Shown here: positions 62,693 through 64,000 of the stretch, piece after piece
Layout: every line of letters starts with the position of its first letter
How positions within the stretch are numbered: the first letter of the stretch is position 1
From: Apostichopus japonicus
Taxonomy: Eukaryota; Echinodermata; Holothuroidea; Aspidochirotida; Stichopodidae
Assembly: GCF_037975245.1 (NCBI RefSeq)
Contig: NC_092572.1
Span: forward strand, 31,221,989-31,285,988
Length of the DNA stretch: 64,000 nucleotides
Direction: 5' to 3'
Made by a program: the position numbers and the translations under genes
Notes under the pieces: generated by a model
Seen by the model: the letters and a program-made list of their open reading frames with translations, nothing else
Told to the model about the DNA's origin: nothing
The model's database searches: none

Positions 62693-62784
62693 GTTTGGTG
62701 ACCCTTTGTTTGGAGGATACACTCTACCAGAGACTATTCCGGTCACATCGATCCCGTCATCATTGAAATCAAGAAATGTCAAAG
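62693..62784 (+). CDS. NLR receptor, third recognised exon
   Basis: Acceptor TTTCATTACTTCACAG (ending 62692) and donor AAAGGTAAAAG bound a 92-nt exon. Its first G completes the AA left by the LRR exon to give Lys, then reads FGDPLFGGYTLPETIPVTSI and SSLKSRNVK. The spliced joint LKELK-FGDPLF continues the repeat register smoothly. It ends with one base over, so the gene runs on beyond 64000. The match in phase is the main support; no paralogue was compared. Confidence 0.65.
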
Positions 62785-64000
62785 GTAAAAGAAATGACGT
62801 CAGTACATTAAAAGTATGGTCATATAATATTAATGTATACACGGACGCTTTGAGAGTAGGTTGTTATCAATAAAATAAATGTACATTATGTGGAGCATAT
62901 CTGGAATATACTCTCTTCTAAATTATTCAAATTATTATAGTCCTACATTTCCGAATAATGCATTAAGGAGTCAGCTATCATAAAATATCACAAAGTATGT
63001 AGGCAATCAGGACTGGAAATTACTCCGTATGTGGTGTGTAAGAGTTAATGAACATAATAATATTCCAGATACTGTATATGACAGTGTATACATAACACGC
63101 GTTGAAGAATTGAACAAGTTATTTAAGAAAACCTTCAAATATTCTAAGCATATTCCATTTGTATATATCGCATTTAATTAACGTAACATGCTAGGGATAG
63201 TTAAGGCATCCATGTTTGTGGTTTATTTATTACCAGCGAAATAGGATCAAGTAACTGGTGCAGTGATTTGTATATGAATGCTATAAAGTACGTCTGTTTA
63301 CATCAAAGGTACAATACTAGTTGGAAGTCTTACCATGATTATTCAACAACAAATTAAGTATGTGCTGATATGCTAATTAAGCTACATATATCGAAGGTTT
63401 TCATTAATTTCAAATTAATCGATATAGTGACATTTTATTGGTTCATGTCTTGCGTCACCAATACCTGAACAAATAAACACATAATAAGCGTCGTAGTAAG
63501 TACTCGAGCAGACATGCGCACAACAAGCTGTACCACCAAGGCAAATATATTCATACTGAGGTAGCATATATAGGCTACACATCCACATCAACTCTCAGAT
63601 TGGTTTGTAATACTGCTGTTGTAGATTAATTAATGGAACTTTAGGGGAAATCTTACATCTGACTCGAAATAAATTAGTAGGGAAACTGAGCACCGAAGAT
63701 ATTCTTTAAAAAATTATTTCAAGGTTAACTGTCATTTGAGATCAGCAGAGGTGAAAGTCTGCAAACATTGTAAAACACAAATTCTCAGGACAGTTTGGAT
63801 GTATGTCAATCTTTGTATGATTATTTCGAGTCATCATAAGTGCTACCTTATTATCAATGTACTTTAAACAGAGACCTGTGAAAACTTTGTTGAGGGTTAT
63901 CTTCTGATATCAGATTCCTAAAATATTTCACTAAGTACGTCACTTAATTTTTTATCTTAATATTTTATCTCTGATTATTTACTATAAGATAGGTTGTCAA
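62785..64000. other. Presumed third NLR intron
   Basis: AT-rich DNA with no further exon that I could support up to the window edge. Confidence 0.45.

Overview
The window looks like nuclear DNA of a marine invertebrate, most likely an echinoderm, with a sea cucumber as best guess. The reasons are intron-split genes, a NACHT-LRR (NLR) receptor of the type expanded in echinoderms, a very high density of small hAT-like DNA transposons, and an intact Gypsy element. Species assignment is inference. Nothing bacterial or viral-genome-like was seen.

The backbone is one plus-strand NLR gene. I can join three exons by splice sites and reading phase: a NACHT exon (9602-11124), a leucine-rich-repeat exon (56679-56887) and a third exon (62693-62784). 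The gene continues past the right edge, and its N-terminal exons are not recognised. This implies a first intron of 45,554 bp that holds almost everything else.

Layout. 1-9601: intergenic or upstream DNA with a 3 kb inverted-repeat element carrying a degraded spliced gene (970-3987), a candidate last exon with a poly(A) signal (6520-6808) and a promoter-like stretch (7190-7336). 11125-22400: nested non-autonomous transposons, most with target-site duplications readable by eye, plus a degenerate minisatellite and a THAP-like fragment. 22542-33316: a 10.8 kb minisatellite of 30- and 36-bp units with higher-order duplications; its last 1.7 kb is inverted. 33317-42640: mostly unique DNA with a cluster of candidate minus-strand exons (36902-42331) of an unrecognised gene. 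42641-47885: a full-length Gypsy element on the minus strand with apparently identical LTRs, one open gag-pol frame and a PHD finger between RNase H and integrase. 47886-56678: a possible solo LTR and a second copy of the 12.3 kb composite transposon. 56679-64000: the LRR exons, a TA-flanked mini-transposon and a second copy of the 16.3 kb MITE.

The best leads are: the PHD-finger insertion in the Gypsy Pol; the giant inverted minisatellite inside an immune-receptor intron, which could fold as RNA; the roughly 100-bp hairpin module shared by MITEs with different ends; and a nested insertion whose empty site is preserved in another copy in the same window.
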